From Bacteroidales bacterium (lineage in GTDB: Bacteria > Bacteroidota > Bacteroidia > Bacteroidales > F082): a stretch of DNA of 64,000 bases. The notes beneath the pieces are model-generated. The model was not told the DNA's origin and did not search any database. It saw only the letters and a list, made by a program, of their open reading frames with translations. A program made the position numbers and the translations under genes. Below, in pieces: positions 1-9,982 of the stretch (position 1 is the first letter of the stretch; each line of letters begins with the position of its first letter). The DNA lies in assembly GCA_015491905.1 (NCBI GenBank), contig WGGC01000094.1, positions 1 through 64,000 on the forward strand, in the 5' to 3' direction.

Positions 1-161
1 TATGAAAACTCCTGAACAAATGCACTTACAGAAAGAAATAAAAATTAGAACTTATAAATCAAAAAAACCACAAAAAGAAATTTCTTTCTGTGGTTTTAAT
101 TAAATTAATTAATTTTGCTAAAAACCTGTAACGGTTATTTAGGACTAGTCACATAAAGTAT
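1..161. other. Window edge, no gene recognised
   Basis: No coding region can be supported here. The first bases could be the 3' end of an upstream plus-strand gene (one frame stops at 13-15), but too little is present to judge. The segment holds the inverted repeat described separately at 64-97, which separates whatever lies upstream from the minus-strand gene ending at 162. Confidence 0.5.
64..97. terminator. Bidirectional intrinsic terminator
   Basis: Inverted repeat with arms AAAACCACA (64-72) and TGTGGTTTT (89-97). The inner part AAAGAAATTTCTTT can extend the stem. A-rich and T-rich flanks let it work on both strands, so it can end the minus-strand gene at 162 and any plus-strand gene entering from the left. 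Confidence 0.75.
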
Positions 162-1172
162 TTAAATCGGATACTTTTTGAAAATTTCTCCTGATTTCAT
201 TAAAATGTCAACATATTGAGCTCTACGATAGGCAAAGGGATCTTTAATATTCTTCATCGACAATTTTCCTTTGAAGTCTTCTAAAGTACCATATTGTTTA
301 TTTGCCATCCAAATTTCAATTTCTTCCAGCATTTTTGTAATCTGTTGTGGACCATTCTTATATAAAGTACTAACAACTTGCACAGCATCTGCTCCGGCAA
401 GAATTTGCTTTATAACATCTTCGCCTGAGAATATGCCTGTATTTGCACAAACATTAGCATTAACTTCATTAAATAGCATTCCTGTAAATCTAAGTGGAAG
501 ACGCATATCCTGAGGTGAACTTAAATTATAAGGGAATTCCATTTTTTCTGTTTCAATATTGATATCCGGTTGAAACAGACGGTTAAAAAGAACAAACCCG
601 TCTACACCTTTTTTGTCCATTTCTTTAAAAGTGTATAAAGGATTAGTATAAAAGCAACTTAATTTCACACTAACAGGAATATTAACGGCAGCTTTAACTC
701 CTTCAATAACATCTAACTCTTCATTTAAAAAAGCACGGCCTTCTATGTCAAATTCATGGGTATTATTATAAAAATTGAGTTCCAAAGCATCAGCACCTGC
801 ATCTTCGAGTTTTTTTGCCCACTCATACCAAGTATCATCAAAAACAGCATTTAAACTTGCAATTAATGGAATATTTAATTCTTTTTTGGCCTCTTTAAAA
901 TTAAGTAGAAACTCATCCGGACCGGCTTCATAAACATCATGAGGAAAAATACTTGTCATTTCCGCATTCCGGTCTTCATATTGTTTCATGGATTCCTCCA
1001 TGGTGAAATTTTCCAAATTAATTTGTTCCTCAAATAAGGATTTGTATACTATAGCAGCAGCTCCTGCATCTTCAAGTTTTTTTAAAATCCTTATATCTTT
1101 AACTAAATTACTGGCCCCAACTATAATAGGGTTTTTTAGTTCTAAACCTAAATATTTTGTTTTCATTTCCAT
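162..1172 (-). CDS. Dihydroorotate dehydrogenase-like flavoprotein
   Basis: A 336-residue TIM-barrel protein of the DHOD_like subfamily, related to class 1 dihydroorotate dehydrogenase (PyrD) but not proven to act in pyrimidine synthesis. Visible features are the N-terminal LELKNPIIVGAS strand, the central SLNAVFDDTW and ALELNFYN strands, VSVKLSCFYTNP, and the C-terminal FMN-phosphate region ANTGIFSGEDVIKQILAGADAVQV. The start is the ATG at 1172 (a second in-frame ATG lies at 1166). A near-consensus -7 box TATCTTCG lies on the minus strand at 1189-1196. It is divergent from nifJ, and I recall this subfamily often lying near pyruvate:ferredoxin oxidoreductase genes, which hints at a redox role. 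True PyrD activity is an alternative that the sequence alone does not settle. Confidence 0.85.
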   Translation of the reverse strand: MEMKTKYLGLELKNPIIVGASNLVKDIRILKKLEDAGAAAIVYKSLFEEQINLENFTMEESMKQYEDRNAEMTSIFPHDVYEAGPDEFLLNFKEAKKELNIPLIASLNAVFDDTWYEWAKKLEDAGADALELNFYNNTHEFDIEGRAFLNEELDVIEGVKAAVNIPVSVKLSCFYTNPLYTFKEMDKKGVDGFVLFNRLFQPDINIETEKMEFPYNLSSPQDMRLPLRFTGMLFNEVNANVCANTGIFSGEDVIKQILAGADAVQVVSTLYKNGPQQITKMLEEIEIWMANKQYGTLEDFKGKLSMKNIKDPFAYRRAQYVDILMKSGEIFKKYPI

Positions 1173-1464
1173 AATCAATTTTTTAATGCGAAGATAATAT
1201 ACTTTTTAATAAAGAATTTAATATTTGGGTATTTTTTTGTGTTTTTAATCTGTAATCATTATAAATTAAAAAAATACCCTTGATTAATTTCCTAAATAAA
1301 TATTAATGACAGGAAAATATGTAATTTCGCATAGCTGTAAAAAAAGTTCTTAAAATTTAGTATAATATTGAAATTCACATTATTATGATGTAAATTTCAG
1401 TTTGTTTTTACTATTTGAATATTTAAATCACAATTAATTTGCTAATTTTATAAAAAGTAAAATA

Positions 1465-4400
1465 ATGAAAGGAAAGAAAAAGTTTATAACATGTGACGGA
1501 AATTATGCGGCCGCTCATGTTGCTTATATGTTTAGTGAAATTGCTGCTATTTATCCTATTACACCTTCCTCTCCAATGGCGGAGCATACAGATCAATGGG
1601 CTGCTTATGGACGAAAAAACATATTGGGAGAAACAGTTAAAGTTGTTGAAATGCAATCTGAAGGAGGTGCTTCCGGTGCCTTACATGGTTCTTTACAAGC
1701 TGGAGCTTTAGCTACAACATTTACTGCTTCACAGGGGTTATTACTAATGATACCTAATATGTATAAGATCTCTGGTGAATTATTGCCGGCAGTTTTTCAT
1801 ATTGCCGCAAGAAGCCTTGCTGCCCAAGCATTATCTATTTTTGGTGATCATAGCGATGTTATGGCTGCCAGAAATACCGGGTTTGCTATGCTCGCAACTG
1901 GTAGTGTTCAGGAAATAATGGATTTGGCTGCTATTCCTCATTTTGTTTCTTTGAGATCCAGAGTGCCTTTTATGCATTTTTTCGATGGCTTTAGAACTTC
2001 TCATGAAATACAAAAAGTAGAATACTTTGAAATTGATGATTTAAAAGATTTGTTTCCATGGGAAGATTTAGATAAATTTAGGAACAATGCTTTAAATCCG
2101 GAACATCCTGTTACTCGTGGTACAGCTCAGAATCCTGATATTTATTTTCAGGCCAGAGAAGCAGCCAATCGTTTTTATACTCCTGTTCCGGATATGGTTG
2201 AGGAATATATGCAAGAAATATACAAACGTACAGGTAGAGAATATCATCCTTTTACATATTATGGTGATCCGGAAGCTGAACATGTTGTTGTAGCTATGGG
2301 GTCTGTAACCGAAACTATTAAAGAAACAGTAGATTATTTAAATCGTAACGGTGAAAAGGTTGGGATGTTATCAGTTCATCTTTATAGGCCTTTTTCTGTT
2401 AAATATTTTATGAAAGCTCTTCCTAAAACGGTAAATCGTATTGCTGTTTTAGACAGGACCAAAGAGCCAGGTGCAAATGGCGAACCTTTGTATCTTGATA
2501 TTACAGAAGCTTTTTACGGAAGAAAAGATCAACCAATTATTGTAGGAGGACGTTATGGCTTAAGCTCCAAAGATACTACTCCGGCTCAAATAATTAGTGT
2601 ATATAACAATCTGAAACAACCAGAACCAAAAAATCATTTTACTGTTGGTATTGTTGATGATTTAACTTTTACCTCATTACCATTAATTCCTGAAATAAGT
2701 ACTACTTCGGAAGATACATATGAAGCCAAGTTTTATGGAATAGGTTCCGATGGAACAGTTGGGGCTAATAAAAACTCTATTAAAATTATTGGGGATTCAA
2801 CAGATAAATATGCACAGGCTTATTTTGCCTATGACTCACGAAAATCGGGTGGAATAACTATTTCTCACTTACGTTTTGGAGATAACCCCATAAGAGCAAC
2901 ATATCTGGTTAAAACTCCCGACTTTGTAGCATGTCATGTACCTGCTTATCTTAATAAATATGATATGCTTGATGGTTTGAAAAAGAATGGTACTTTTTTA
3001 CTTAATAGTATTTGGGATGAGGAAGAAACTAAAAAAAGGCTCCCCGACCATATGAAAAAGTATATGGCAGATAATAGTATTAACTTTTATATTATTAATG
3101 CTACTAAAATTGCCAGCGAATTAGGATTAGGTACACGTACAAATACCATTATGCAATCTGCTTTCTTTAAGGTTTCGGAAGTCATACCTTATGAAGAAGC
3201 TGTTGAAAAAATGAAATCATTTATCTTAAAAACATACGGACGAAAAGGTGATGATATTGTGCAGATGAACTATAAAGCTGTTGATGCAGGTGGCGCAGTT
3301 CAGAAAATTGAAATTCCTTCAGAATGGTCTGCATTAAAGGATGAAAATAAAAATGAAGAAGAAGATGCTCCTGCATTTATTAAGGAAGTTGCTCGTCCGA
3401 TAGACCATCTTAAAGGTGACGACCTTCCGGTAAGTGCTTTTGAAGGTAGAGAAGATGGGACTTTCCCTCCGGGAACCGCTGCTTTTGAAAAAAGAGGTGT
3501 TGCTGTTGAAGTTCCGGAATGGCTTGGTGAATATTGTATTCAGTGTAATCAATGTGCATATGTTTGTCCTCATGCTGCTATTCGTCCTTTCCTGGTTAAT
3601 GAAGAAGAAGAAAAAAATGCTCCTGATGATATGTTGTTCCTGGAAACAAAAGGTAAATTAAAACCATTAAAATACAGAATTCAGGTTAGTGTTTTGGATT
3701 GTACCGGTTGTGGCAGTTGTGCAGATGTTTGTCCGTCACCGACAAAGTCATTAGTGATGGAGCCAACAGATTCACAAATTAAAGAAATTAAAAATTGGGA
3801 TTATCTTATTAATAATGTCACAGATAAAACTGTTGATGGTACTGTTGATAAATTTGTTAATGTTAAAAACAGTCAGTTTGCACAACCATTATTTGAGTTT
3901 TCCGGAGCATGTGCCGGATGTGGTGAAACTCCATATATTAAAGCCGCAACTCAATTATATGGCGACCGTATGATGATTGCAAATGCTACCGGTTGTTCTT
4001 CAATATACGGTGGTTCAGCACCTTCTACACCATATACCGTAAATGCACAAGGACAAGGACCGGCATGGGCTAATTCCTTGTTTGAAGACAATGCGGAATA
4101 TGGTATGGGAATGGCTACCGCTGTGAAAAAAATGCGTGAACGTATTGCGAATTTAATGTCTGAAGATATTAAGAATGGAATTAGTGGAGAGAGAAAAGAA
4201 GCTTTTGATAATTGGTTGTCAACAATGGATGATGGAGAAGCTTCAAAAGCGGCTTCGGCAAAAGTTGTAGAAGTATTAAAAAATGCTAACGACGAAACGG
4301 CAAAAACTATTATGAAGCTTGAACAATATCTGGTAAAGAAATCATTATGGATTATTGGCGGAGATGGTTGGGCTTATGATATCGGATATGGCGGTGTGGA

Positions 4401-5007
4401 CCATGTGTTAGCATCCGGAGAAGATGTAAACTTATTAGTCCTTGATACTGAGGTGTATAGCAATACCGGTGGACAGGCTTCCAAAGCTACTGCCACAGGT
4501 GCTGTTGCTCAATTTGCTTTTGCCGGTAAAGAAGTTCGTAAAAAAGATTTAGGTGCAATTTATATGACCTACGGATATGTTTATGTTGCACAGGTTGCTA
4601 TGGGTGCTAATTATAATCAGTTTTTTAAAGCACTGAAAGAAGCTGAGGAATATCCCGGCCCATCTCTTATTATTGCATATTCTCCTTGTATTGCTCATGG
4701 ATTAAGAAATGGAATGAATCGTTCACAGCACGAAGAGAAACTTGCTGTTGAATCTGGATATTGGACTATGTATCGTTACAATCCATTATTGGAAAAAGAA
4801 GGTAAAAACCCATTTCAACTGGATTCAAAAGAACCTGATTTTGATAAATTAAAAGAATTTCATGATTTGGAAGTGAGATTTGCTTCTTTAAAGAAAACTT
4901 TCCCCGAAAGGGCTCAGGAACTTGAAAAATATGCATTGCAAAATGCAAAATGGCGGTATAACTTTTATAAACGTCAGGCATCTTTAGATTTTTCTAAAGA
5001 CCTTTAA
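1465..5007 (+). CDS. nifJ: Pyruvate:ferredoxin (flavodoxin) oxidoreductase
   Basis: A 1180-residue single-chain enzyme, the usual length for homodimeric PFOR. It decarboxylates pyruvate to acetyl-CoA and CO2 while reducing ferredoxin or flavodoxin in the cytoplasm. The N-terminal pyrimidine-binding domain starts with YAAAHVAYMFSEIAAIYPITPSSPMAE. A two-cluster ferredoxin domain follows at about residue 690 (CIQCNQCAYVCP, first Cys 691, and CTGCGSCADVCP). The C-terminal thiamine-diphosphate domain has CAGCGETPYIK, GDGWAYDIGYGG and NTGGQASKATATG, with further cysteines near the proximal cluster. The reading frame is intact. It is monocistronic, bounded downstream by a strong terminator, and divergent from the DHOD-like gene. 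It indicates ferredoxin-linked fermentative metabolism. Confidence 0.97.
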   Translation: MKGKKKFITCDGNYAAAHVAYMFSEIAAIYPITPSSPMAEHTDQWAAYGRKNILGETVKVVEMQSEGGASGALHGSLQAGALATTFTASQGLLLMIPNMYKISGELLPAVFHIAARSLAAQALSIFGDHSDVMAARNTGFAMLATGSVQEIMDLAAIPHFVSLRSRVPFMHFFDGFRTSHEIQKVEYFEIDDLKDLFPWEDLDKFRNNALNPEHPVTRGTAQNPDIYFQAREAANRFYTPVPDMVEEYMQEIYKRTGREYHPFTYYGDPEAEHVVVAMGSVTETIKETVDYLNRNGEKVGMLSVHLYRPFSVKYFMKALPKTVNRIAVLDRTKEPGANGEPLYLDITEAFYGRKDQPIIVGGRYGLSSKDTTPAQIISVYNNLKQPEPKNHFTVGIVDDLTFTSLPLIPEISTTSEDTYEAKFYGIGSDGTVGANKNSIKIIGDSTDKYAQAYFAYDSRKSGGITISHLRFGDNPIRATYLVKTPDFVACHVPAYLNKYDMLDGLKKNGTFLLNSIWDEEETKKRLPDHMKKYMADNSINFYIINATKIASELGLGTRTNTIMQSAFFKVSEVIPYEEAVEKMKSFILKTYGRKGDDIVQMNYKAVDAGGAVQKIEIPSEWSALKDENKNEEEDAPAFIKEVARPIDHLKGDDLPVSAFEGREDGTFPPGTAAFEKRGVAVEVPEWLGEYCIQCNQCAYVCPHAAIRPFLVNEEEEKNAPDDMLFLETKGKLKPLKYRIQVSVLDCTGCGSCADVCPSPTKSLVMEPTDSQIKEIKNWDYLINNVTDKTVDGTVDKFVNVKNSQFAQPLFEFSGACAGCGETPYIKAATQLYGDRMMIANATGCSSIYGGSAPSTPYTVNAQGQGPAWANSLFEDNAEYGMGMATAVKKMRERIANLMSEDIKNGISGERKEAFDNWLSTMDDGEASKAASAKVVEVLKNANDETAKTIMKLEQYLVKKSLWIIGGDGWAYDIGYGGVDHVLASGEDVNLLVLDTEVYSNTGGQASKATATGAVAQFAFAGKEVRKKDLGAIYMTYGYVYVAQVAMGANYNQFFKALKEAEEYPGPSLIIAYSPCIAHGLRNGMNRSQHEEKLAVESGYWTMYRYNPLLEKEGKNPFQLDSKEPDFDKLKEFHDLEVRFASLKKTFPERAQELEKYALQNAKWRYNFYKRQASLDFSKDL

Positions 5008-5025
5008 AAAAGTAGTGTTCTAATT

Positions 5026-5057
5026 AAAAAAAAGCGGCTTTATTAGCCGCTTTTTTT
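5026..5057. terminator. Bidirectional terminator between nifJ and pepP
   Basis: Stem AGCGGCT (5033-5039) / AGCCGCT (5045-5051) with a five-base loop, flanked by a run of A on the left and T on the right. It sits between two convergent genes and can terminate both. Confidence 0.9.
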
Positions 5058-5063
5058 ATGGGG

Positions 5064-6353
5064 TTATTCATTCATCAATGATTCTATTTCTTCAATCTCA
5101 ATTGGGAAATCAGACATTAAATCTATAGGTTCATTATTTGTTATTAATATGTCATTTTCAATTCTAATGCCAATATTTTCTTCATTAATATATAATCCTG
5201 GTTCGCAAGTTAAAATCATTCCGGGTTGTAAAACTTCATATTTTGATCCTACATCGTGAACATCTAATCCCAGGAAATGGGTTGTTCCATGCATAAAATA
5301 TCTTTTATAAGCCGGGTTCGATAAATCCTGGTTTTTGACTTCCTGCTTAGTTAACAGGCCTAGTTTAACTAATTGTTGTTCCATTAACTGATTTGCCGCA
5401 TCATTAATATCATTAATTGTACTTCCCGGAATATACAATTTTTTAACTTCTTTCATTACAGATAAAACTGCCGAATAAAGTTCGCGCTGCCTCTTATTAA
5501 ATTTTCCATTAACAGGTATCGTCCTGGTTAAATCGGCAGCGTAATTTGCATATTCGGCGCCAAAATCCATTAAAATTAAATCCCCTCTTTTTAGCTTTTG
5601 ATTATTTTCAATATAGTGAAGAACACATGCATTTTTTCCAGAAGCAATAATTGGGGCATAACTATGACCATTTGCCCGGTTTTTAATAAATTCACGAGTA
5701 ATTTCAGCTTCCAATTCAAATTCCCATAATCCAGGACCTGTTACACGTAAAACTTTTCTCAAAGCTTTATTCGTTATTTCACATGCTTGCTTTATCAAAT
5801 CTATTTCTTCATTGCTTTTAACTAATCGTTGTTTTGTTAAAAGGGGTGCAGATCTATAATATTTATGGAATGGAAAGTTATTTTTTATTTCTCTGCCAAA
5901 TCTCATTTCACGGGTTTCAACTTCTGGAATAAATTTTGGATATTCATTGGAGTTTAAATAAACATTGTTTTGATAACTCATAGCTTCTTTTAGAGATACA
6001 TCAAAATCTTCCAGCCAGTAAATGTTTTTTATACCTGATATTTCCCGAACTTCTTCAAAGTTGTATTTATGGCCTTCCCATATTTCAAGGGTAGGATTGC
6101 TATGTAATATAAATATAGCTTCACGTAAATTTTTATTGGGACAATCAGGCGATAGCAGAAGAATACTTTTTTCTTGCTCTATGCCTGTAAGATAAAAAAA
6201 ATCTGACTGTTGTCGAAATGAAAAATATTGATCACCATTACGAGGATATTGATCGTTGGAAAAAAATACTGCTAATGAATTTTTTTTCATCTGCGAAATA
6301 AAATTCTTTCTGTTGTTTTTGAACAAGTTATAATTAATTGGTAAGTATCTCAT
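5064..6353 (-). CDS. pepP: Xaa-Pro aminopeptidase, M24B family
   Basis: A 429-residue metallopeptidase that removes N-terminal residues before proline. The N-terminal AMP_N domain includes GDQYFSFRQQSDFFYLTGI. The C-terminal pita-bread domain keeps the dinuclear metal ligands: Asp in LILMDFGAEYANYAADLTRT (two Asp), His in HGTTHFLGLDVHD, Glu in CEPGLYI and Glu in IGIRIENDI. No signal peptide is evident, so it is cytoplasmic. The ATG at 6353 gives the usual family length. It stands alone, convergent with nifJ. Confidence 0.93.
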   Translation of the reverse strand: MRYLPINYNLFKNNRKNFISQMKKNSLAVFFSNDQYPRNGDQYFSFRQQSDFFYLTGIEQEKSILLLSPDCPNKNLREAIFILHSNPTLEIWEGHKYNFEEVREISGIKNIYWLEDFDVSLKEAMSYQNNVYLNSNEYPKFIPEVETREMRFGREIKNNFPFHKYYRSAPLLTKQRLVKSNEEIDLIKQACEITNKALRKVLRVTGPGLWEFELEAEITREFIKNRANGHSYAPIIASGKNACVLHYIENNQKLKRGDLILMDFGAEYANYAADLTRTIPVNGKFNKRQRELYSAVLSVMKEVKKLYIPGSTINDINDAANQLMEQQLVKLGLLTKQEVKNQDLSNPAYKRYFMHGTTHFLGLDVHDVGSKYEVLQPGMILTCEPGLYINEENIGIRIENDILITNNEPIDLMSDFPIEIEEIESLMNE

Positions 6354-6416
6354 GATTTGAATATTTAAATTTGATATAAATTAACAATATCATATAGGTT
6401 TTTTTCCATAGTTTAA

Positions 6417-6424
6417 TACCTTTG
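6417..6424 (+). promoter_or_regulatory. -7 box of the sdh/frd operon promoter
   Basis: TACCTTTG matches the Bacteroidota -7 consensus TAnnTTTG, 61 bases before the ATG at 6486. No good -33 TTTG is seen at the expected spacing. Confidence 0.5.
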
Positions 6425-6485
6425 TGGGGTAAATTTTTACAAATTTAATTAATTAGGTTATATCTTATCTATAAATTTTTTGATT

Positions 6486-7154
6486 ATGAGTAGTAAACCT
6501 TTCTATTCTTCCATCACGAAAAAAATTATTATGTCGTTGATGGGTTTTTTTTTACTAACGTTTTTGTTGGTACATGTAAGTCTAAACTCTTTATTACTTT
6601 TTAATAAAGAATGGTTTAATGCCGGAGCCCATTTTATGGGATCTACATGGTATATTCAAGCTTTTCAATGGGTATTGTTTGCCGGTTTTGCAATACACAT
6701 TTTTTATGCATTTGTTTTGCAAATCCAAAATTGGATGGCCCGCCCTACTGGGTATAAAAGAAGAGCTGCAATGGAGCAATCTCCTTTTTCCAGGTACATG
6801 ATTTATACCGGAACAATTATTCTGATTTTTTTAATTATCCATTTGGGTAATTTCTTTTTTGTAAAAATGGGATGGATTGGTAATGGTGTTCCTTTAACAG
6901 CTAATGGTGAAGAAGATATGGCACAGCTTGTTATAAACCTTTTTAGTCATGGTGGTTATGTGGCTTTTTATGTGGTTATGATATTTTTGATGGGATTTCA
7001 TTTAGATCATGCTTTACAATCCGCATTTCAGTCTTTAGGATTAAATCATCCTACATATTGGGGTTTTATTAAAGGACTTAGCCGTGTTTATGCTATTGTA
7101 ATTACGTTAGGATTTATCATTATTCCATTGTTTATTTATTTTAAAAACGTTTAG
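6486..7154 (+). CDS. sdhC: Succinate dehydrogenase/fumarate reductase cytochrome b subunit
   Basis: A 222-residue membrane anchor of the b558 family, with five hydrophobic helices. It anchors the flavoprotein and iron-sulfur subunits to the inner membrane and exchanges electrons with quinone. Histidines at 30 (LLVHVSLN), 71 (FAIHIFYAF), 119 (LIIHLGNFF) and 172 (MGFHLDHA) sit in the helices as expected for the four axial ligands of a di-heme cytochrome like Wolinella FrdC. I chose the ATG at 6486 over an in-frame TTG two codons upstream. First gene of a three-gene operon, followed after four bases by the flavoprotein gene. Confidence 0.93.
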   Translation: MSSKPFYSSITKKIIMSLMGFFLLTFLLVHVSLNSLLLFNKEWFNAGAHFMGSTWYIQAFQWVLFAGFAIHIFYAFVLQIQNWMARPTGYKRRAAMEQSPFSRYMIYTGTIILIFLIIHLGNFFFVKMGWIGNGVPLTANGEEDMAQLVINLFSHGGYVAFYVVMIFLMGFHLDHALQSAFQSLGLNHPTYWGFIKGLSRVYAIVITLGFIIIPLFIYFKNV

Positions 7155-7158
7155 CCTT

Positions 7159-9108
7159 ATGACAAAAATAGACTCAAAAGTTCCAAAAGGCCCGTTGGCT
7201 GAAAAATGGACTATTTATAAAGAACATCAAAATCTTGTAAACCCTGCTAATAAAAGGAAAATTGACATTATTGTTGTAGGGACCGGCCTTGCAGGTGGTG
7301 CTGCTGCTGCCAGTTTAGGAGAGATGGGTTTTAATGTTAAAGTTTTCTGTATCCAGGATTCTCCAAGACGTGCTCATAGTATTGCTGCTCAAGGTGGTAT
7401 TAATGCAGCAAAAAATTATCCTAATGATGGTGATACAATATACAGATTGTTTTATGATACAATTAAAGGGGGCGATTATAGATCACGTGAAGGTAATGTT
7501 TATAGGCTTTCTCAGGTAAGTAATAATATTATTGACCAGTGTGTTGCCCAGGGAGTTCCATTTGCACGCGAATACTCAGGTTATCTGGCAAATCGTTCTT
7601 TTGGTGGAGCTTTGGTATCTCGTACTTTTTATGCCCGTGGACAAACCGGACAGCAGTTATTATTAGGAGCATATGGAGCTTTAAGTAAAGAAATTAAAAG
7701 AGGCTCGGTGAAACTGTTTACCCGTCGTGAGATGGTAGATTTGGTTTTAATGAAAGATGGCCGTGCAAGAGGAATAATTGTTAGAAACCTTCATACCGGA
7801 GAATTAGAGAGGTATGGTGCTCACGCAGTTTTGTTGGCAACAGGTGGTTATGGAAATGTGTTTTTTCTTTCTACTAATGCCATGACTTCGAATGGTAGTG
7901 CAGCATGGAGAGCATATAAAAGAGGAGCTTACTTTGCTAACCCTTGTTTTGTGCAAATTCATCCAACATGTATTCCTGTCCACGGTGATTACCAATCGAA
8001 ACTTACGCTTATGAGCGAAAGTCTGAGAAACGATGGTAGGATATGGGTGCCAAAGAAAAAAGAAGATGCCGAGAAAATAAGAAAGGGAGAACTTTCTCCA
8101 AATGATATTTCTGAAGAAAACCGCGATTATTATCTTGAAAGGAGATATCCTGCTTTTGGAAATCTTGTTCCTCGTGATGTGGCTTCCAGAGCTGCAAAAG
8201 AACGTTGCGATGCGGGTTATGGTGTTGGAAAAACCGGCTTAGCCGTTTATCTGGATTTAAGCGATGCTATCAATAGGCTTGGAAAAGATGTCATTGAGGC
8301 TCGTTACGGTAATTTATTTGATATGTATGAGCGAATTGTAGATGATAATCCTTATAAGACTCCTATGATGATTTATCCTGCAATTCATTACACAATGGGT
8401 GGGCTTTGGGTAGATTATGAGCTTCAATCTAATATTCCCGGCCTTTTTGTTGGTGGTGAAGCTAATTTTTCTGATCATGGAGCAAATAGATTAGGAGCAT
8501 CAGCTATAATGCAAGGTTTATCAGATGGCTACTTTGTTCTTCCATATACTATGCAAAACTATTTAGCTGACCAAATTACCGTTGGTCCAATTCCTACTGA
8601 TACAGTTGAATTTGATGAAGCTGAAAAATCAGTTAGAGAAAGAATTGATAACTTGATGTCCATTAAAGGTTCTGAAACTGTTGATTCTTTTCATAAACGG
8701 CTGGGTCATATTATGTGGGATTATGTTGGAATGGCTCGTACAAAAGAAGGTTTGGAAAAAGCAATTCATGAGATTCAAGAGCTTCGAAAAGAATTTTATT
8801 CAAAAGTTGATGTCCCCGGTAACCCTAATGGCATTAATTTAGAATTGGAAAAAGCCTTACGTGTTTCCGATTTCCTTGAATTGGGTGAACTTATGGCACG
8901 TGATGCCTTACATCGTAACGAGTCTGCCGGTGGTCATTTCCGTTTGGAATATCAAACTCCGGAAGGCGAGGCTCTTAGAAATGATAAAGACTTTATGTAT
9001 GTGGCAGCATGGGAATATCAAGGAGATGATAAAGAACCCAAATTGAATAAGGAAGAGCTGGAATATGAAAATATTGAAGTGAAACAAAGAAACTATAAAA
9101 CAACTTAG
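7159..9108 (+). CDS. sdhA: Succinate dehydrogenase/fumarate reductase flavoprotein subunit
   Basis: A 649-residue catalytic subunit interconverting succinate and fumarate. The FAD-binding motif is [17 protein letters not shown]. The His of [13 protein letters not shown] corresponds to the covalent FAD attachment site. [10 protein letters not shown] holds the conserved substrate-region His, and [17 protein letters not shown] carries active-site arginines. [18 protein letters not shown] is the C-terminal FAD-contacting loop. The length is typical of the Bacteroidota/epsilonproteobacterial type. Sequence cannot separate succinate oxidation from fumarate reduction; with PFOR present, fumarate reduction in anaerobic growth is plausible. 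Confidence 0.95.
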   Translation: MTKIDSKVPKGPLAEKWTIYKEHQNLVNPANKRKIDIIVVGTGLAGGAAAASLGEMGFNVKVFCIQDSPRRAHSIAAQGGINAAKNYPNDGDTIYRLFYDTIKGGDYRSREGNVYRLSQVSNNIIDQCVAQGVPFAREYSGYLANRSFGGALVSRTFYARGQTGQQLLLGAYGALSKEIKRGSVKLFTRREMVDLVLMKDGRARGIIVRNLHTGELERYGAHAVLLATGGYGNVFFLSTNAMTSNGSAAWRAYKRGAYFANPCFVQIHPTCIPVHGDYQSKLTLMSESLRNDGRIWVPKKKEDAEKIRKGELSPNDISEENRDYYLERRYPAFGNLVPRDVASRAAKERCDAGYGVGKTGLAVYLDLSDAINRLGKDVIEARYGNLFDMYERIVDDNPYKTPMMIYPAIHYTMGGLWVDYELQSNIPGLFVGGEANFSDHGANRLGASAIMQGLSDGYFVLPYTMQNYLADQITVGPIPTDTVEFDEAEKSVRERIDNLMSIKGSETVDSFHKRLGHIMWDYVGMARTKEGLEKAIHEIQELRKEFYSKVDVPGNPNGINLELEKALRVSDFLELGELMARDALHRNESAGGHFRLEYQTPEGEALRNDKDFMYVAAWEYQGDDKEPKLNKEELEYENIEVKQRNYKTT

Positions 9109-9135
9109 TTATCTAACATATTAAAATTTAAAATA

Positions 9136-9876
9136 ATGAATTTAAAATTAAAAATATGGCGTCAGGCTTCACCACAAGCTAAAGGAAAATTTGTTGATTA
9201 CGAAGCAAATAATATTTCTGAAGACGCTTCTTTTCTCGAAATGATCGATATACTTAATGATGAACTGATTGAAAAGGGTGATGATCCTATTGCTTTTGAT
9301 CATGATTGTCGTGAAGGTATTTGCGGAATGTGTAGTATGTTTATTAATGGGCATCCACATGGTTCACAAAAAGCAACGACTACCTGTCAGTTGCACATGA
9401 GAAAATTCAAAGATGGCGAAACAATTGTTGTTGAACCATGGAGAGCAAAACCTTTTCCTGTAATTAAAGATCTTGTGGTTGACCGATCTGCATTTGATGA
9501 AATTATTCAAAGTGGAGGTTATATTTCTACAACTACCGGTGGCGTACCTGATGCAAATTCAATACCAATACAAAAAGAACATGCCGATTTAGCAATGGAT
9601 GCTGCTGCATGTATTGGTTGCGGAGCCTGCGTTGCAGCTTGTAAAAATGCTTCTGCCATGTTGTTTGTTTCTGCCAAAGTTTCACAGTTTGCTTTGTTGC
9701 CACAAGGAAAAGTTGAAGCTAAAGACAGGGTGAAATCTATGGTCGCTAAAATGGATGAATTAGGTTTTGGTAATTGTACCAATACTTATGCTTGCGAAGC
9801 TGAATGTCCAAAAGAAATTTCTATCACTAATATTGCCAGAATGAATCGTCATTTTATTGGTGCAAAATTAGGGTAA
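9136..9876 (+). CDS. sdhB: Succinate dehydrogenase/fumarate reductase iron-sulfur subunit
   Basis: A 246-residue subunit that carries electrons between FAD and the cytochrome b. It shows the [2Fe-2S] ligands in CREGICGMC plus a later Cys in TTCQLH, the [4Fe-4S] motif [13 protein letters not shown], and cysteines of the third cluster in [15 protein letters not shown]. The order C-A-B and the 27-base gap after sdhA fit one transcript, ended by the hairpin at 9901-9932. Confidence 0.95.
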   Translation: MNLKLKIWRQASPQAKGKFVDYEANNISEDASFLEMIDILNDELIEKGDDPIAFDHDCREGICGMCSMFINGHPHGSQKATTTCQLHMRKFKDGETIVVEPWRAKPFPVIKDLVVDRSAFDEIIQSGGYISTTTGGVPDANSIPIQKEHADLAMDAAACIGCGACVAACKNASAMLFVSAKVSQFALLPQGKVEAKDRVKSMVAKMDELGFGNCTNTYACEAECPKEISITNIARMNRHFIGAKLG

Positions 9877-9900
9877 AGCCTGTTTTTAATGATATTTTTA

Positions 9901-9932
9901 AAGGTGTTGCGATTTTTTGTAACACCTTTTTT
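9901..9932 (+). terminator. Intrinsic terminator of the sdh/frd operon
   Basis: Stem AAGGTGTT (9901-9908) / AACACCTT (9921-9928), followed by a T run, 24 bases past the sdhB stop. Confidence 0.85.
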
Positions 9933-9957
9933 GTATATTTTAAGGAGAAATATTTGC

Positions 9958-9965
9958 TACTTTTG
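9958..9965 (+). promoter_or_regulatory. -7 box before holB
   Basis: TACTTTTG, 17 bases before the ATG at 9983, directly after the preceding terminator. A TTTG occurs at 9930-9933, a few bases farther than the usual -33 spacing. Confidence 0.5.
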
Positions 9966-9982
9966 ACTAGAAAAAATATTCG

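Noticed and set aside
2..103. Short plus-strand frame at the window edge
   Set aside because: It runs through the terminator hairpin at 64-97 and has no recognisable content.
3334..3661. Antisense and out-of-frame reading frames inside nifJ and other large genes
   Set aside because: They lack family features and overlap strongly supported genes; they reflect AT-rich codon usage.
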